A stretch of DNA of 11,645 bases from an uncultured Spirochaetales bacterium (GTDB lineage Bacteria > Spirochaetota > Spirochaetia > Treponematales > Treponemataceae), in assembly GCA_946061495.1 (NCBI GenBank), contig CAMGSV010000062.1:1-11645 (forward strand), given 5' to 3'. Position 1 is the stretch's first letter; each line of letters starts with the position of its first letter. The notes under the pieces were generated by a model. That model was not told the DNA's origin, searched no databases, and saw nothing but the letters and a program-made list of their open reading frames with translations. Shown piece after piece: positions 1 through 7,377 of the stretch. The position numbers and the translations under genes were made by a program.

Positions 1-134
1 TAACACTGGGGAATTATATTTTACAGGTTGCCTTCTTTCACCTCATTAATGTTCTCAGCAAACTTTCCCTGTATGACTTGAACACCATCCATATCCTTGC
101 AACCCGGATGCTGGAGCGGCCAGAAGGGGAATAA
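1..134 (+). CDS. C-terminal tail of an unidentified protein (5' end outside window)
   Basis: An open frame enters from the left edge and ends at TAA 132-134, giving 43 complete codons. The translated tail contains the stretches NYILQVAFFHLINVLSKL and LYDLNTIHILATRMLERP, which look like amphipathic helices of a folded protein and not like random translation. No start codon or catalytic motif lies inside the window, so the family cannot be assigned. The next gene, leuS, has its own promoter 20 bases after this stop, so the two need not be co-transcribed. What is seen is only the open frame and its plausible composition; that it is a real gene end is an inference. Confidence 0.6.
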   Translation, partial: TLGNYILQVAFFHLINVLSKLSLYDLNTIHILATRMLERPEGE

Positions 135-153
135 GACACCCTCCTCCCCTCCC

Positions 154-182
154 TTGAGGAATACCGCCCTTCGTGGTATACT
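154..182 (+). promoter_or_regulatory. Sigma-70-type promoter of leuS
   Basis: The -35 box TTGAGG (154-159) and -10 box TATACT (177-182) are separated by exactly 17 bases, close to the TTGACA/TATAAT consensus. Initiation would fall near 188-190, leaving a leader of about 42 bases before the leuS ATG. The spacer holds an inverted repeat, ATACC (161-165) and GGTAT (175-179), which overlaps the -10 box and could be an operator. Promoter activity is inferred from sequence only. Confidence 0.7.
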
Positions 183-231
183 GTTCCCCTGTCCAAAATG
201 AGGACAATTTCAGTTTTTGTAGAGGAAAATC

Positions 232-2895
232 ATGGCTAAATATCCCTTTGAATCCATAGAGTCTAAATGGCAGGCCTATTGGGAAAAAAACAAGACCTTC
301 AAGGTGACGGAGGACACGAAATTCGAGCCGTCAAAGCGGCGCTACGTGCTGGACATGTTCCCCTATCCCTCCGCCCAGGGACTCCACGTGGGGCATCCCG
401 AAGGCTACACTGCCACCGACATCTACTGCCGCTACCTGAGAATGCGGGGCTTCAACGTATTGCACCCCATGGGATACGATGCCTTCGGCCTGCCTGCCGA
501 GAACTACGCCATCAAGACGGGAACCCATCCCGCTACCACCACCAACGCCAACATCGAGCACTTCACCCAGCAGATCAAGGCCCTGGGCTTTTCCTACGAC
601 TGGGACCGCTGCGTCTCCACCTGCACCCCGGACTACTACCACTGGACCCAGTGGATTTTCCTTCAATTGTACAAGAAGGGCCTTGCCTACGAGGCCGAGA
701 CTCCCATCAACTGGTGTCCCAGCTGCCTCACGGGCCTTGCCAACGAAGAGGTGAAGGAGGGCCGCTGCGACCGCTGCGGCACCGCCGTCACCAGAAAGAC
801 CATCCGCCAGTGGATTCTGAAAATCACCGCCTATGCCGAGCGCCTGCTGGATGACCTTGAGGGATTGGACTGGCCTGAGTCCGTGAAGCTGATGCAGCGA
901 AACTGGATTGGCAAGAGTGAGGGCGGAGAGGTGTCCTTCAAGATTGCCGACGAGGCGGGAAATCCCACGGAACAGGAGCTTTTAATCTACACCACCCGGG
1001 CCGACACCCTCTACGGAGCCACCTACATGGTCATGGCACCGGAGCATAAGCTGGTAGCCTCCATCACCACCCCAGAGCAAAAGGCCGCCGTGGAGGCATA
1101 CATCGATGCCGCCGCCAAGAAGAGCGACCTGGAGCGCACCGATCTGGCCAAGGACAAGACTGGTGTGTTCACCGGCTCCTACGCCATTAATCCCGTCAGC
1201 GGGACACGGATTCCCATCTGGATCTCCGACTACATTCTGGTGTCCTACGGAACAGGTGCCATCATGGCGGTCCCCGCCCACGACCAGCGGGACTGGGACT
1301 TTGCCAAGGAATTCAACCTGCCCATCCTGAAGGTGGTGGCCTCCAAGGAGGAGGTGGCCTCCCTGGCAGAGGGCGACCAGAAGGCGGGAGCCGCAAAGCT
1401 TTTGGCTGCAGCCAAGGACAGCGCCGCCTACCAGCAGCTGGTGGCCGCCCATCCAGAGGTGTTCAATGTGGCCGCCCAGTGCACCGCCGCCGACGGATAC
1501 ACCATCAACAGCGGGGACTTCACCGGCATGGCCACCTCCGACACCATTCCCGCCATCATCAGCTGGCTCACCCAGCAGGGAATCGGCAAGAAGGCGGTGA
1601 ACTACAAGCTCAGGGACTGGGTCTTCAGCCGCCAGCGGTACTGGGGCGAGCCCATCCCCCTGGTCCACTGCGAAAAATGCGGCTGCGTTCCCCTGTCAGA
1701 GGACCAGCTGCCCCTGAAGCTGCCGGAGGTCCAGACCTACCAGCCCACCGGCACCGGCGAGAGCCCCCTGGCAGGCATCGAATCCTGGGTGAACTGCAGC
1801 TGCCCCAAATGCGGCGGGGCGGCACGGCGGGAGACAAACACCATGCCCCAGTGGGCAGGCTCCTGCTGGTACTACCTGCGGTACCTTGATCCTCACAACG
1901 AGAAGGAATTCGCCTCCCAGGCCGCCGTGGACTACTGGATGCCTGTGGATCTCTACGTGGGCGGTGCCGAGCACGCCGTGCTCCACCTGCTCTACGCCCG
2001 GTTCTGGCACAAGGTGCTCTTCGATCTGGGACTGGTGAACACCAAGGAGCCCTTCCAGCGGCTGGTGAACCAGGGCATGATCACCTCCTTTGCCTTCCAG
2101 CGGAAGAACAAGACCCTGGTTCCCACCGATGCCGTGGAGGAGACCTCCCCCGACGTGTTCATCGAAAAAGAGACTGGAGAAAAGCTGGAGCGGGTCATCG
2201 CCAAGATGTCCAAGTCATTGAAGAACGTCATCAATCCCGACGATGTCATCCGTGACTATGGTGCCGACTCGGTGCGCATGTACGAGATGTTCATGGGGCC
2301 CCTGGAAGTCTCCAAGCCCTGGAACACCAACGGCCTCATCGGCATCCACCGCTTCCTGGAGAAGATTTGGGCTGTCTCCGAAAAACCCCTGGTGGATCTA
2401 GACATGGAAGGTCAGCTGGAGGCCAGGCTGGCGGAGCTGCGTAAGCTCTACCACAAGACGGTGAAGAAGGTGAGCCAGGACACGGACACCCTGAATTTCA
2501 ATACCGCCATCAGCCAGATGATGATCTTCATCAACGAGGCTGGACGCATGGAGACCCTGCCCAAAGCCCTGTGGAGCGGCTTTGTGAAGCTCCTGTCCCC
2601 CTACGCCCCCCACTTGGGCGAGGAGCTGTGGGAAAAGCTGGGCAACACCGACACCATCGCCTACCAGCCCTGGCCCGAATATGACGAGACCCTGTGTCAG
2701 GACGACAGCTGCACCATCGTGGTTCAGGTGAACGGCAAGAAGCGGGGGGAATTCCAGGCTGCCATGAACACGGACAAGGCTGAGCTAGAAAAGCAGGCTC
2801 TGGCCTGTGAGTCCGTCATCAAATTTATGGACGGCAAGGCACCGATCAAGGTGATTGTTGTTCCCAACAAGCTGGTAAATATTGTCGTAAAATAA
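232..2895 (+). CDS. leuS: Leucyl-tRNA synthetase
   Basis: This cytoplasmic class Ia aminoacyl-tRNA synthetase charges tRNA-Leu with leucine using ATP, and edits mischarged tRNA. At 887 residues it is near the usual bacterial length. Visible landmarks: the HIGH-type motif HVGH at 52-55; a Cys4 zinc module C162/C165/C179/C182; the CP1 editing domain with TTRADT at 254-259 and GTGAIMAVPAHD at 340-351, whose D351 is the conserved editing Asp; a second Cys pair set C480/C483 and C524/C527; the WAGSCWYYLRY block; the KMSKS motif at 658-662; and the C-terminal VQVNGKKRG signature. The ATG at 232 is supported by an AGAGGAAA ribosome site at 221-228 and by the usual MAKYPF N-terminus. An Ala-rich insert at about residues 371-420, between the editing domain and the catalytic core, is longer than I expect. 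A good promoter lies just upstream. Identity is certain. Confidence 0.99.
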   Translation: MAKYPFESIESKWQAYWEKNKTFKVTEDTKFEPSKRRYVLDMFPYPSAQGLHVGHPEGYTATDIYCRYLRMRGFNVLHPMGYDAFGLPAENYAIKTGTHPATTTNANIEHFTQQIKALGFSYDWDRCVSTCTPDYYHWTQWIFLQLYKKGLAYEAETPINWCPSCLTGLANEEVKEGRCDRCGTAVTRKTIRQWILKITAYAERLLDDLEGLDWPESVKLMQRNWIGKSEGGEVSFKIADEAGNPTEQELLIYTTRADTLYGATYMVMAPEHKLVASITTPEQKAAVEAYIDAAAKKSDLERTDLAKDKTGVFTGSYAINPVSGTRIPIWISDYILVSYGTGAIMAVPAHDQRDWDFAKEFNLPILKVVASKEEVASLAEGDQKAGAAKLLAAAKDSAAYQQLVAAHPEVFNVAAQCTAADGYTINSGDFTGMATSDTIPAIISWLTQQGIGKKAVNYKLRDWVFSRQRYWGEPIPLVHCEKCGCVPLSEDQLPLKLPEVQTYQPTGTGESPLAGIESWVNCSCPKCGGAARRETNTMPQWAGSCWYYLRYLDPHNEKEFASQAAVDYWMPVDLYVGGAEHAVLHLLYARFWHKVLFDLGLVNTKEPFQRLVNQGMITSFAFQRKNKTLVPTDAVEETSPDVFIEKETGEKLERVIAKMSKSLKNVINPDDVIRDYGADSVRMYEMFMGPLEVSKPWNTNGLIGIHRFLEKIWAVSEKPLVDLDMEGQLEARLAELRKLYHKTVKKVSQDTDTLNFNTAISQMMIFINEAGRMETLPKALWSGFVKLLSPYAPHLGEELWEKLGNTDTIAYQPWPEYDETLCQDDSCTIVVQVNGKKRGEFQAAMNTDKAELEKQALACESVIKFMDGKAPIKVIVVPNKLVNIVVK

Positions 2896-2908
2896 GCACA
2901 ACAGAGGC

Positions 2909-2952
2909 CCTGCCCCCTCGTCCTTGTCTGGCAACGGACAGGCAGGGGCAGG
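2909..2952 (+). terminator. GC-rich hairpin after leuS, possible weak terminator
   Basis: CCTGCCCC (2909-2916) pairs perfectly with GGGGCAGG (2945-2952), and GTCC/GGAC can add an inner stem. The hairpin starts 13 bases after the leuS stop. No T-run follows on the plus strand (the next bases are TTGGGCTCC), so it is not a standard intrinsic terminator. It may attenuate or stabilise the 3' end. I see no promoter between it and the next gene, so read-through is likely. Confidence 0.4.
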
Positions 2953-2993
2953 TTGGGCTCCACCCCGCCCCCCCTCAGCGTCTGGAGGACATC

Positions 2994-3983
2994 ATGGAAA
3001 AAACGACACCTGCTTCTGAGCGTGAACCATCCTCACGGCTGCGGCTCATCACCCTGGCCGGCTGGATTGCCCTGCTGGGCAACCTGCTGCTGGCAGTGAT
3101 CAAGCTGGGGGCGGGCATTGCTTCCGGCAGCCTTGCAGTGCTGGGAGACGGCCTTGACTCCGCCACCGATGTCAGCATCGCCTGCATGACCTTGATTGTC
3201 AGCAAAATCATCCAGCAGCCCTCGGACAAGGAGCATCCCTGGGGCCATGGACGGGCGGAGACAACGGCCACCATGGTGGTGGCCTTCATCATCTTCTATG
3301 CCGGAATGCAGCTATGCCTCTCCTCCGGCAAGCACATCCTCGATCTCTTGTCAACCAACAGTCTGTCCCATAATCCCACTCAGGAAAATAGCCTTTCCGG
3401 CGGAATCGCCCTGACAGCCACCACCATTTCCATTGCCGGAAAGCTCCTGCTGGCCTGGTGCCAGCACCGGCTGGGGAAAAAGTCCGGCAGCATGATGGTG
3501 CTGGCAAATGCCAGGAACATGGCCACCGACAGCATCATCTCCATCTCCGTGCTGGTGGGGCTGGCTGCCGCCCAGTTGCTGAAGCTGCCGGTGATTGATC
3601 CTGTGGTGGCCTTTCTGGTGGGATTGTTGGTGCTGAAGAATGCCGTCTCCCTCTTCATGGAGATGAACCTGGAGCTCATGGACGGCAACCAGAACAAGGA
3701 GCTGTACAGGACCCTTTTCGCTGCAGTGAGGACAGTGGAGGGGGTATCAAATCCCCACCGTGTCCGCATCAGGAAGATTGCATCCCGCTGGGACATCGAC
3801 ATGGACATAGAAGTGGATGCCTACATCAGCCTCCACGATGCCCACGAGCTGGCGGAACAGGTGGAAGCGGCTGTCCGGCAGGCCATTCCCGATGTGTACG
3901 ACATCATGGTACACATGGAGCCCGAGGGGCACAGCAGCCACCATCCAGAAGAACAGTACGGCCTTTCCGAATCAGACCTTTAA
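2994..3983 (+). CDS. Cation diffusion facilitator (CDF) family divalent metal transporter
   Basis: CDF proteins are inner-membrane antiporters that export Zn, Fe, Mn or similar divalent ions in exchange for protons, usually as dimers. The 329-residue protein has hydrophobic segments at about 21-48, 50-70, 91-111, 137-156, 179-196 and 200-221, matching the six-helix CDF fold. TM2 carries D55-x3-D59 in GDGLDSATD; the TM2-TM3 loop has HPWGHGRAE (81-89), a CDF hallmark. TM5 carries N175-x3-D179 where zinc exporters such as YiiP have His-x3-Asp. The cytoplasmic C-terminal domain (about 230-311) shows LHDAHELAEQVE with H281, D282 and H284, and VHMEPEGH with H307, followed by a short His-containing tail. 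The start is set by GGAGG at 2984-2988, five bases before the ATG. The metal cannot be fixed from sequence; the Asn argues against assuming zinc. It is probably read through from leuS, since no separate promoter is evident. Confidence 0.93.
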   Translation: MEKTTPASEREPSSRLRLITLAGWIALLGNLLLAVIKLGAGIASGSLAVLGDGLDSATDVSIACMTLIVSKIIQQPSDKEHPWGHGRAETTATMVVAFIIFYAGMQLCLSSGKHILDLLSTNSLSHNPTQENSLSGGIALTATTISIAGKLLLAWCQHRLGKKSGSMMVLANARNMATDSIISISVLVGLAAAQLLKLPVIDPVVAFLVGLLVLKNAVSLFMEMNLELMDGNQNKELYRTLFAAVRTVEGVSNPHRVRIRKIASRWDIDMDIEVDAYISLHDAHELAEQVEAAVRQAIPDVYDIMVHMEPEGHSSHHPEEQYGLSESDL

Positions 3984-4021
3984 GCTGTAGCCACGAGCTG
4001 AAAACAGGATTATCGAGAGAT

Positions 4022-4057
4022 GAAAAGAATCCCTGCAAAACATACGCCTTGCAGGGA
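4022..4057 (-). terminator. Intrinsic terminator of the phosphatase-STAS-peptidase operon
   Basis: A perfect 9-bp stem, TCCCTGCAA (4030-4038) with TTGCAGGGA (4049-4057), encloses a 10-base loop. On the minus-strand transcript it is followed by the U-rich run UUCUUUUC, while on the plus strand it is followed by AGGAAACC. It therefore terminates the minus-strand operon, 10 bases after the last stop codon, and faces the convergent CDF gene. A plus-strand terminator for the CDF gene is not visible. Confidence 0.8.
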
Positions 4058-4067
4058 AGGAAACCAT

Positions 4068-4898
4068 TTACTGCACTGTCCGCCATGCGTGGATGAACTC
4101 CAGCATAAACTGCTGCACGTCGGAGAACCACTTCCGCTGGAACTCCACCGCCTCCACACCGATGTAGCGGTAGTGCCAGCACTCCCAACGATAGCCGGTG
4201 ACATCCTCGTAGCCGTCGGGAAAGGACAGGGACCAGCCGTAGGTGCCAGCGTTGGCAGACAGCCACCTGCCCTGCTTTGTCTGGGCAAATTCATCGGTGA
4301 TGGACCCAAAATCCACCGCCACCCCCAGCTGGTGCTGACTGGCTCCCGGCGGAGCGGACTCCCGGTCTGCCACCGCCTTTCCCAGCTGGCGAACGTTGCG
4401 CTCATACAGATTCTTCTGGTAGTCGTAGGAGCGGTAGGTGGAGCTCACCACCAGATTGATGCCCTCCTTCTTGGCGGCGGCGGCCATTTTCCGCAGGCCT
4501 GCCTCCACAGGCGTCCGCAGGGAAAGGTCGTTGCGGTTCAAAAGATAGAAGTCATTGGGTTTCAGGGCCTGTATGTCGGCAGGAACAAAGTCCGCCGCCA
4601 GATAATGCTGCTTGTCCACCAGTGTCAGCAGGTCCTGGGTATCCGCCGCAAGCACACGGTTCAAGTCAGCCAGGAACTCCTCGGGGCTACCGTTCACAAT
4701 TCCGTCCCGAGTGCGCTGGGACAGGGCGGCAAAGACACGCTGCAGCTTCTGGATGTCCGAGGAAAGCTGATTCAAACTGGCGGCGGCCGTAGATTCTTCC
4801 GCCCCACTTCCATTCTGGACAATGGGACGCCCCCGCTGACAGGCGACAGATGAAATGCAAACCACTGCCACCAGCATGATACCTATCAATCTCTTCAA
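4068..4898 (-). CDS. Putative lipoprotein M15 family D-Ala-D-Ala carboxypeptidase (VanY-like)
   Basis: M15B/VanY peptidases are zinc enzymes that trim the terminal D-Ala from peptidoglycan stem peptides outside the cytoplasmic membrane. The 276-residue product begins with a basic n-region and hydrophobic core ending in SVAC (Cys20), which fits a spirochaete-type lipobox. The middle has LVDKQHYLAADFVPADI (93-109), typical of the family. Then come SSTYRSYDYQ (152-161), PGASQHQLGVAVDFG (184-198) with zinc ligands H189 and D196, and ECWHYRYIG (239-247) with the catalytic Glu239 and the third ligand H242. All key residues are present, so it should be active. The start is TTG at 4898-4896: it directly abuts the STAS stop (TAA 4901-4899), has GGAGG eight bases upstream, and retains the charged n-region that the later ATG at residue 8 would delete. 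It is the last gene of the operon. The family is certain; membrane anchoring and exact substrate are inferred. Confidence 0.93.
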   Translation of the reverse strand: MKRLIGIMLVAVVCISSVACQRGRPIVQNGSGAEESTAAASLNQLSSDIQKLQRVFAALSQRTRDGIVNGSPEEFLADLNRVLAADTQDLLTLVDKQHYLAADFVPADIQALKPNDFYLLNRNDLSLRTPVEAGLRKMAAAAKKEGINLVVSSTYRSYDYQKNLYERNVRQLGKAVADRESAPPGASQHQLGVAVDFGSITDEFAQTKQGRWLSANAGTYGWSLSFPDGYEDVTGYRWECWHYRYIGVEAVEFQRKWFSDVQQFMLEFIHAWRTVQ

Positions 4899-5225
4899 TT
4901 AGATTACCTCCGTAACACTGTAGATGATATTGAACATATCGACAAATCCCGTGGACTCCAAAGATTTTCTGGCACTGGAGGATGGGTTCATGATATACAA
5001 GGTCCGTCCATACTCCTCCCCCAAGGTGCTTGACCCCAAGATTACGCTGAGACCGGAGGAATCCATGGAATGCAAGCCGGACAGGTCCAGCACCAGATTG
5101 TTTTCCTTCACCAGGGAGAACGCCTTCTGCTGCAGCTCCGTAAAATTGTAGGAGTCCAGCACCCCCGTCAACTCCAGCAGAAAGTAGTTGGCTCCCTTCT
5201 TCTCTTGAATCTTAAGCTGTTCCAT
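4899..5225 (-). CDS. STAS-domain anti-sigma-factor antagonist (SpoIIAA/RsbV type)
   Basis: A small cytoplasmic protein of 108 residues, essentially one STAS domain. Proteins of this type bind a HATPase anti-sigma kinase when unphosphorylated; the kinase inactivates them on a Ser, and an RsbU/SpoIIE phosphatase restores them. The N-terminal beta-strand has YFLLELTGVLDSYN (14-27), and the phosphosite is in LDLSGLHSMDSSGLSVILGS (46-65). S56, directly after D55, matches the phosphorylated Ser of RsbV, with S57 beside it. The start is ATG 5225-5223 with AAGGAGG six bases upstream; a TTG seven codons earlier keeps the frame but lacks such a site. It overlaps the preceding pseudophosphatase gene by 14 bases and abuts the M15 gene, so translation is probably coupled. 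The neighbouring intact phosphatase is its natural partner. No anti-sigma kinase is encoded here. Confidence 0.93.
   Translation of the reverse strand: MEQLKIQEKKGANYFLLELTGVLDSYNFTELQQKAFSLVKENNLVLDLSGLHSMDSSGLSVILGSSTLGEEYGRTLYIMNPSSSARKSLESTGFVDMFNIIYSVTEVI
4907..4911 (-). promoter_or_regulatory. Ribosome binding site that supports the TTG start of the M15 gene
   Basis: GGAGG lies inside the 3' end of the STAS coding region, eight bases before the TTG start at 4898. It favours this rare start over the internal ATG seven codons later, and suggests re-initiation by ribosomes finishing the STAS gene. Confidence 0.7.
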
Positions 5226-7377
5226 TCGCTCCCTCCTTGTCAGCAAAAACCTTCATGGCAAGACAGGTGATATCCGCCTCCTGTTCCTTCGAGGTGAACT
5301 CCTTCAGGTTCTCGCAGGTGAACTGGATTATCTTGTTGGAGGAATAGCTCAGATTGTCCATAATGGACCGCTGGATACGGGCCTTACCGAAGGCCTCTCC
5401 ACGGAGGGACAGGGACTCAATCATTCCTTCGGTACAGGCAAACACCAGATCACCGGGATTCAGCTTTATTTTCTTGACTTTCAAGTATGGACCAATATCT
5501 GGTACAAAGCCCAATACTCGGCCATCACCCTGAATCTCTATGACATTGTTGTAGGACTGGGTGTAGAGCATCAGGGTGGGAACACCGCAGTTGATGTAGT
5601 ACATGATGTTGTCTCCCAGGTCCAGCAGGGCAAAGACACCGGCAAAATAAGTTCCTCGTGGCAGATTGAACCGGATGAAGTGATTGATTCTCTGCACCAA
5701 CTCCTTGAAGTCATGAATCTCCACCAGGAATGAGCGCAGAATGGACTTCATGATCACCATGGACATGCTGGCAGTGATGCCACGGCCACTCATGGAACCC
5801 AACACCATGATGTGGCGGGTGTCGGTGAGCCTGATGAAATCGATGAATTCTCCGCCAATGTTCCGGGCGGGGCTCATCAGGTAGCCCACGTCCACCTTGG
5901 GATTGCGGATGAAGTCCATGTTCTCCTGGATAGAATGGATGATTTGGTCGGACATCCTGATCTCACGGTTGATGGTACCGATGACACCCTCGTTGGCAAC
6001 GCTGTTCATGTAGTATCCCACCATAAAGAAATAGGGATACAGCTTGGTGAAGACATTGTAGTCATAGGAGGTGTAGTCGTTGCCCAGCCGCTTCTCACCC
6101 AGCAGAACAAAGCCGAACACACGGTATCCTTCTGCCAACAGAATGCAGACCTGGGCATCGCTCTTCTCGAAAAGCTCACTCAGGCCGGCCTTTGCACCAG
6201 CCAGGGCGTGGTGGGTTTCCAGCTGGTTCTTCATGGCTACCTGCCGTCCCCCTCCAATCATCACGTCAAAAGCCGGATACTCCAGGGGCAGACTCTTGAT
6301 GGATGGGAAGGAACTGTAGACGCTGGCATAACTATTCCCGTCATTTATCAGGATATTGATGCCTGTGGACTTGATTTCCTCAGAGAGAATGGTGTCCACC
6401 TGGTTGCCAAAATTTTCCAGAGAAAGGTTGTAGTCCAATCCAGCAAGCTTTTTTTCCAGCTCCTTTTCGTATCCGATGGTAAAGGACAGATTTCTCTTGG
6501 AAAAAACCTTCGGTAGGGAGTGGGTTCTGATGAAGATCAAGGTGAGGGAAACCGCCAGGAATGCCACAACCAGCCAGGGATACTCCTCTCGATACTGCAG
6601 AGCAAAAACAGTCACTGCACTGAGGTAACAGGCTGGCAGCACGTGGAGCCAGAAAATCTGCAGTCCCCTGGCCATAAAAGACTTGATGTCAAACAGAACA
6701 TAGATTTTTGTCGCCCAGAAGGATAACATCAAGGCAAGGAAATAGCCGTAGGATTTCAATGAATAAAACAGCGGAACAACCTTGGAGGCATAGGTAAAGG
6801 TTGAGTAGGATACAGCGATGACCGCCAAGGCCAGCAGATTCACCACCAGCCGTTCCCTGGCAAGCCGGGTTCTTGTATTGTCGGGCCGAACGATGATATA
6901 CAATGCGGTAATACCAGGCCAAACATAGTGGTACAGTATTTCCCAGATATGCTTCCAGCGATAGTCGGTGAAGAAGGTGGTAAGATACTGTGTGTACAGA
7001 ACGAGACCTATCTCAGGAGAAAAATTCACGTTCATAGAGCTGTGGAACACACTGAAACCGAGGGAGGCAGCAATCAGCACCTCCACCAAAACCAGAAGCT
7101 TGTGCTTCTTCAAGGCAGGGAACACCATGATGTTCACACAGAAATTCAATATAAAGAAATTTTCCAGAATCTCACTCATTTGAGCCAAAATATAGGTGAT
7201 GGTGTAGTTGGAAAAATAATTTACCATCACAAGGCTCAGGAAGTTACAAAGAGAATAGGCAAAAAGCAGGAGCATACTGTTCACCATAATTCCTTGATCA
7301 CGCTTTCCTTTATCAACACGATAGGAGAACGCAACTAAAAAAACAGTCAACAATCCCACAAGAATTACGTATACCAT
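5212..7377 (-). CDS. Polytopic membrane protein with GAF-like region and degenerate SpoIIE/PP2C phosphatase domain
   Basis: A 721-residue protein with three parts. Residues about 1-285 hold eight or nine hydrophobic segments (for instance 2-19, 35-54, 94-112, 177-195, 266-284), a sensor-like membrane domain. Residues about 300-450 look like a GAF-type domain. Residues about 490-712 align with the SpoIIE/RsbU PP2C domain encoded next door. The four metal-binding Asp of that fold are all replaced: GGDYY reads GGEFI (E510), GDVSG reads GSMSG (S528), SDG reads TEG (E650), and the first Asp of DDVT is Ala (A701-D702). The framework around these sites is preserved, so this looks like a selected pseudophosphatase and not a decaying gene. 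The ATG at 7377 overlaps the stop of the upstream phosphatase gene by one base (TGATG), implying coupled translation. It may sense a signal and modulate the active phosphatase or bind the STAS protein; that is inference. Confidence 0.9.
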   Translation of the reverse strand: MVYVILVGLLTVFLVAFSYRVDKGKRDQGIMVNSMLLLFAYSLCNFLSLVMVNYFSNYTITYILAQMSEILENFFILNFCVNIMVFPALKKHKLLVLVEVLIAASLGFSVFHSSMNVNFSPEIGLVLYTQYLTTFFTDYRWKHIWEILYHYVWPGITALYIIVRPDNTRTRLARERLVVNLLALAVIAVSYSTFTYASKVVPLFYSLKSYGYFLALMLSFWATKIYVLFDIKSFMARGLQIFWLHVLPACYLSAVTVFALQYREEYPWLVVAFLAVSLTLIFIRTHSLPKVFSKRNLSFTIGYEKELEKKLAGLDYNLSLENFGNQVDTILSEEIKSTGINILINDGNSYASVYSSFPSIKSLPLEYPAFDVMIGGGRQVAMKNQLETHHALAGAKAGLSELFEKSDAQVCILLAEGYRVFGFVLLGEKRLGNDYTSYDYNVFTKLYPYFFMVGYYMNSVANEGVIGTINREIRMSDQIIHSIQENMDFIRNPKVDVGYLMSPARNIGGEFIDFIRLTDTRHIMVLGSMSGRGITASMSMVIMKSILRSFLVEIHDFKELVQRINHFIRFNLPRGTYFAGVFALLDLGDNIMYYINCGVPTLMLYTQSYNNVIEIQGDGRVLGFVPDIGPYLKVKKIKLNPGDLVFACTEGMIESLSLRGEAFGKARIQRSIMDNLSYSSNKIIQFTCENLKEFTSKEQEADITCLAMKVFADKEGANGTA
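5232..5238 (-). promoter_or_regulatory. Ribosome binding site of the STAS gene
   Basis: AAGGAGG, six bases before the ATG at 5225, lies within the last codons of the upstream phosphatase-like gene. It decides the start of the STAS protein in favour of MEQLKIQ over the in-frame TTG at 5246. Confidence 0.8.

Noticed and set aside
198..239. Thirteen-codon upstream reading frame overlapping the leuS start, a possible leader peptide
   Set aside because: It has no ribosome site, contains no leucine codon, and would start only about 10 bases into the predicted transcript. No attenuator hairpin or T-box is visible.
982..1668. 228-codon minus-strand open frame within leuS
   Set aside because: It lies opposite conserved LeuRS editing and core motifs, and its composition is a by-product of GC-rich third positions.
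3984..4020. AGCT-centred short inverted repeat after the CDF gene as a plus-strand terminator
   Set aside because: Only a four-base match with no T-run; too weak to call.
4020..4853. 277-codon plus-strand open frame opposite the M15 peptidase gene
   Set aside because: The minus strand encodes a complete M15 motif set with lipobox and ribosome site; the plus-strand translation has no family features and starts within the terminator hairpin region.
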